Below, piece after piece: positions 56,178 through 58,671 of a DNA stretch of 58,671 nucleotides. The stretch is from Lachnospiraceae bacterium (GTDB lineage: Bacteria > Bacillota > Clostridia > Lachnospirales > Lachnospiraceae). The position numbers were made by a program, and so were the translations under genes. The stretch spans positions 1 through 58,671 of the forward strand of contig JAFXSQ010000065.1 of assembly GCA_017525525.1 (NCBI GenBank), in the 5' to 3' direction. Below the pieces are notes generated by a model. The model had not been told where the DNA came from. It did no database searches and worked only from the letters and a program-made list of their open reading frames with translations. The first letter of the stretch is position 1; each line of letters starts with the position of its first letter.

Positions 56178-57437
56178 ATGAAAAAGCTGTATAAACGTGA
56201 AATGTATTTAAATAAAATACGCGGGTTTTATGATGAATCGGAAATAATCAAAGTGATAACCGGAGTCAGAAGATGTGGGAAGTCATCATTACTCGAGATT
56301 ATAATTGAAGAGATTAGAGAAAAGGGCGTTAGGGATGATAATATCATTGTTATACATCTTGATAAACGACCTTTCAAAAGCGTTAAAACCCCTGAGGATC
56401 TAGAAAAAGTTATTGATAAATATGCAAGAGATGTGGAAGGATTGAAATACTTGTTTGTTGATGAGATACAGAATGTAAGGGGGTTTGAAGAAACTATAAA
56501 TGCATATCGTGAAGAAGGAGATTATTCTATTTTTTTGACCGGAAGTAACAGCTATTTATTGTCGGGTGAGCTAGCTACAAAACTCACAGGGAGGTATATC
56601 GAGTTTGAACTCACAACCCTTTCATTTGATGAGTATCTGGGATTAAAAGAACTATTGGGTAAGGAGATTAGTGTTAATCCCGAGGATGAATTTGACAAGT
56701 ATATGCTTGAGGGCGGTTTTCCCTATGCTGTCGGTTTGGATTCCTTTGCGGATAAACGCCTATATACTAAAAGTGTAATATCCGAGATTTATGAAAAGGA
56801 TATTAAGAGAAATAAGCGGATTAAGAATAAGATGCTTTTTGAAACAATACAAACATATATTATCAATAATTTTGGGGCGACAATGTCTATCAAGGGACTT
56901 TGTGAATATTTGGAGAATACTACTAAATCAACTGTTAGGAAAGAAACGGTGTATAATTATCTTTCTATTCTTGAAAATGCTAAAATTGTGAGTAAGTGTA
57001 CAAGGTTTGATATGAAGAGCAGAAAAAGTCTTAAGGGCGAGGAAAAGTATTATTTGTCAGACCTAAGCTTTTATTTCGCAAATAACACGGACAACAGGAT
57101 AGAGTACGGACCTGTTTTGGAAAACATTATCTATAATTATGCAAAGGGCAGAGGGTATGAAATTAGTGTCGGTAGGATTGGAAAGCTGGAAGTAGACTTT
57201 ATTCTAAGGGACATGGATATGAATTATTCATATGTTCAGGTTGCAAGGTATATAGACAATGGTAATATAGATGAAAATGGAAAGAATCTTACAGAAGAGC
57301 GTGAGTACAGGCCGTTAGAGCAGGCAAGAGACGGATATCCCAAATATGTAATGACGTTGGATCGATTACTGCAAAAAAGGAGCGGTATTCATCATAAAAA
57401 TATTATAACATTTATAAGAAATGGGGAAATGTTTTGA
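56178..57437 (+). CDS. AAA ATPase with DUF4143 domain
   Basis: A 419-residue ATPase. Walker A is ITGVRRCGKSSL (residues 28-39), Walker B YLFVDEIQN, the sensor is LTGSNSYLLSGE and LTGRYIEFEL follows. The C-terminal half is DUF4143, with a winged-helix region (LCEYLENTTKSTVRKETVY) and a PD-(D/E)XK-like end (GRIGKLEVDFIL). Members are common in bacteria and archaea, often on mobile regions; their function is not settled. GGAGG precedes ATG 56178. Its stop overlaps the next gene (TGATG). Confidence 0.85.
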   Translation: MKKLYKREMYLNKIRGFYDESEIIKVITGVRRCGKSSLLEIIIEEIREKGVRDDNIIVIHLDKRPFKSVKTPEDLEKVIDKYARDVEGLKYLFVDEIQNVRGFEETINAYREEGDYSIFLTGSNSYLLSGELATKLTGRYIEFELTTLSFDEYLGLKELLGKEISVNPEDEFDKYMLEGGFPYAVGLDSFADKRLYTKSVISEIYEKDIKRNKRIKNKMLFETIQTYIINNFGATMSIKGLCEYLENTTKSTVRKETVYNYLSILENAKIVSKCTRFDMKSRKSLKGEEKYYLSDLSFYFANNTDNRIEYGPVLENIIYNYAKGRGYEISVGRIGKLEVDFILRDMDMNYSYVQVARYIDNGNIDENGKNLTEEREYRPLEQARDGYPKYVMTLDRLLQKRSGIHHKNIITFIRNGEMF

Positions 57438-57703
57438 TGATTTCGGACATGAGCGATAATGTAGTAATGAGCGTATCCGCAATAGTTCCGGTGAACGGTA
57501 AGAAAGCCGCCTTCGTTCATTTCAGCGATAAGGACAAGGAGGCCGAGTTTGTCTTGCCGGAATGCAGGCAGGTAAGCAGCGCCGGCTTCATGGAAGAAGA
57601 GCTGAAGCAGCTGTTAGCGTATGTGACCCGCGAGAAGGACACATTGATGGATATGGCGAAAAGGGTGGACCCTCTGGGGAGGTTTATGAAGGAGAGGGTG
57701 TAA
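57437..57703 (+). CDS. Small conserved protein of unknown function
   Basis: An 88-residue soluble protein. A beta-rich half (VNGKKAAFVHFSDKDKEAEF, VLPECRQVSS) is followed by a helical half (EEELKQLLAYVTREKDTLMD). I recall similar small hypotheticals from Lachnospiraceae but no function. ATG 57437 overlaps the ATPase stop, so it is translated with it. Its end lies 13 nt into the open frame of the truncated HigB-like toxin. Confidence 0.6.
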   Translation: MISDMSDNVVMSVSAIVPVNGKKAAFVHFSDKDKEAEFVLPECRQVSSAGFMEEELKQLLAYVTREKDTLMDMAKRVDPLGRFMKERV

Positions 57704-57956
57704 GGTTTGGGAATGGGATCTGACATGCTTGTTAGCTCGAGAACCTTTGTCTAAAGAATTGGAGGATGGGATATTTGAACTCCGAACAATAGAGGGTAGC
57801 GACATAGTAAGAATTCTGTATTTTTTTGATAAGGGGAAAATCATCATTGCAACAAATGGGTTTGTAAAAAAGCAACAGAAGACACCACGAAATGAGATAG
57901 AATTGGCAAAGAAACGCAGAACTGACTATCATAAGAAAGGAGGCAGGCACGTATGA
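57690..57956 (+). pseudogene. HigB-like (Gp49/RelE superfamily) toxin, 5'-truncated
   Basis: The frame is open from 57690. From TTG 57729 it reads LSKELEDGIFELRTIEGSDI, then RILYFF, GKIIIATNGFVKKQQKTP and EIELAKKRRTDY. This is the C-terminal two thirds of HigB/Gp49-type mRNA interferases. The first 35-40 residues are missing and no ATG is available; the 88-residue gene occupies that place. The toxin is therefore probably inactive. Its end overlaps the antitoxin start by ATGA, the normal layout of such pairs. Confidence 0.65.
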
Positions 57957-58237
57957 GTGATTTGCAGGAATTGACAAATGAATTGATGCTTGATCCGGAA
58001 TTCAGAAGGGAATACGAAGCTTTACAACCTGAGATGGATATAACAAGAGCGATACTTGACGCTCGTATTCATGCAGGTATGACACAGACGGAATTATCTG
58101 AAAAGAGTGGTATCAGTCAGGCGGATATAAGCAGGCTGGAAAAAGGAACAAGAAATCCAAGTATAGCACTGTTAAAGAGACTTGCTGAAGCAATGGATAG
58201 TACACTTAGGATAGAATTTGTTCCTAAGAAAATATAA
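57953..58237 (+). CDS. HigA-like XRE-family antitoxin
   Basis: A 94-residue Cro/XRE protein. The helical N-terminus (ELTNELMLDPEFRREYEALQ) may contact the toxin. The HTH is MTQTELSEKSGISQADISRL, then GTRNPSIALLKRLAEAM. GGAGG precedes ATG 57953, which overlaps the toxin stop. The antitoxin looks intact while the toxin is not, which is the expected order of decay. It may still act as a regulator. Confidence 0.85.
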   Translation: MSDLQELTNELMLDPEFRREYEALQPEMDITRAILDARIHAGMTQTELSEKSGISQADISRLEKGTRNPSIALLKRLAEAMDSTLRIEFVPKKI

Positions 58238-58290
58238 GCACTATAGATTACGATAGTGAGCATTAAGAATTGATGATAGGAATAATGCGA

Positions 58291-58332
58291 AAGAAGGCCG
58301 GAGAATAACAGCTTCGGTCTTCTTGTTTTTTT
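58291..58332 (+). terminator. Intrinsic terminator after the HigA-like gene
   Basis: AAGAAGGCCGGAG (58291-58303) pairs with CTTCGGTCTTCTT (58312-58324) with two G-T wobbles, followed by a run of T (58326-58332). Confidence 0.88.
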
Positions 58333-58446
58333 GGAGGTATCGATGGTTTTGAAAATTCCCGGCGCCCAACCCCCATTTTATTTGTAGTTAAACCCGAAAA
58401 GAATAACATGAGGGAGGTGCGATGGTGTCATTCATCGCACAGAAGT

Positions 58447-58472
58447 GTCATTCTGAGCGAAGCGAAGAATCT
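58447..58472. repeat. REP-like element
   Basis: GTCATTCTGAGCGAAGCGAA followed by GAATCT, the same as 53073-53098. This motif occurs in the intergenic DNA of many bacteria. Confidence 0.6.
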
Positions 58473-58489
58473 TTCTCTCCAAAAAACTC

Positions 58490-58518
58490 TTGCATTACAC
58501 AAAAAAATGTGTTATACA
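58490..58518 (+). promoter_or_regulatory. Promoter at the right edge
   Basis: TTGCAT (58490-58495), 17-bp spacer, TATACA (58513-58518). ACAC/GTGT arms lie in the spacer. It probably drives a gene that lies beyond the window, or the short frame at 58593. Confidence 0.5.
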
Positions 58519-58671
58519 AGGTTTCGGTAATTTAGTTATGATTAGTACTTATAATCATAAGTGAATTCAAAGGTGGAAAAATACGATTGTACATGCTGAA
58601 AAGCCTTGATATACAAGGGCTGAAAGGACTTTGCAACGCAGAGAAAATAAGCATTGAAATCGAATCATGAA

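Larger units (their letters stand above)
58238..58671 (+). other. Right-edge intergenic region with promoter and short frame
   Basis: Apart from the terminator, this 434-bp stretch holds a REP-like GTCATTCTGAGCGAAGCGAA (58447-58466), a promoter (58490-58518), an ATGATT/AATCAT inverted repeat (about 58536-58556) and a 25-codon frame from ATG 58593 (MLKSLDIQGLKGLCNAEK...) with AAAGGTGG upstream. No recognised gene is complete here. Confidence 0.45.

Noticed and set aside
54886-58237. Prophage or integrative element around the recombinase
   Set aside because: No phage structural, relaxase or excisionase genes are present and no attachment-site direct repeats were found. A solitary recombinase is all that is supported.

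Overview
The window looks like chromosomal DNA of an anaerobic, low-to-moderate GC Firmicute, most likely a member of the Lachnospiraceae. The evidence is strong AGGAGG-type ribosome sites, frequent TTG/GTG starts, family content (DUF6110, DUF4003, Rpn-like and Cthe_2159-like proteins), siroheme and ferredoxin enzymes, an iron-dependent alcohol dehydrogenase and a 4Fe-4S aldo/keto reductase. No rRNA, tRNA or CRISPR array was seen. Most genes are on the + strand in tightly packed operons.

Layout. (1) 1-4.6 kb: an operon of a siroheme/4Fe-4S sulfite (or nitrite) reductase-like protein, a FecBCD-type uptake transporter and a precorrin-2 dehydrogenase. This joins tetrapyrrole synthesis, its user enzyme and an importer. 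(2) 4.6-6.4 kb, minus strand: a two-gene HipA-like kinase module. The partner has a HipA-associated N-terminal region, a DUF2442-like middle and a C-terminal HTH. Two 18-bp operator-like repeats lie in its promoter. (3) 6.4-11 kb: accessory ground with a DUF1294-phosphoesterase fusion, an Rpn-like nuclease, a DUF6431 relic, a methyltransferase stub, an acetyltransferase and an orphan promoter-terminator pair.

(4) 11-35 kb: a transport island. It holds three heterodimeric ABC exporter pairs of the IrtAB/YbtPQ type plus a decayed fourth start, two MacB/FtsX systems, a metal trio (HMA protein, DUF6110, P1B ATPase), a GNAT-methyltransferase fusion, a TetR regulator and a ZIP transporter. Two distinct palindromes, GTTAGT-N4-ACTAAC and ATAAC-N3-GTTAT, mark two regulatory circuits. 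The second is placed to be bound by the local TetR protein. (5) 35-44 kb: DUF4003, coiled-coil and small secreted proteins, a two-domain polyphosphate kinase 2, two short-chain dehydrogenases, an alcohol dehydrogenase and an AraC regulator.

(6) 44-53 kb: a signalling cluster of a FecR protein, a 950-residue surface protein with six tandem repeats, a CHASE2 adenylate cyclase, an MBL-fold hydrolase, a GAF-GGDEF diguanylate cyclase and an aldo/keto reductase. It could couple an envelope signal to cAMP and c-di-GMP. (7) 53-58.7 kb: a Cthe_2159-like lipoprotein, a tyrosine recombinase with an altered catalytic motif, an AAA/DUF4143 ATPase, a small conserved protein and a HigBA-like pair whose toxin is 5'-truncated.

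Across the window there are three families of non-coding repeats: a roughly 40-nt hairpin element found four times just before ribosome sites, a 94-bp palindromic element found twice (92/94 identical), and REP-like copies of GAGCGAAGCGAAGAATCT. Gene remnants (TetR, ABC exporter, methyltransferase, XRE, HigB) show repeated insertion and decay.
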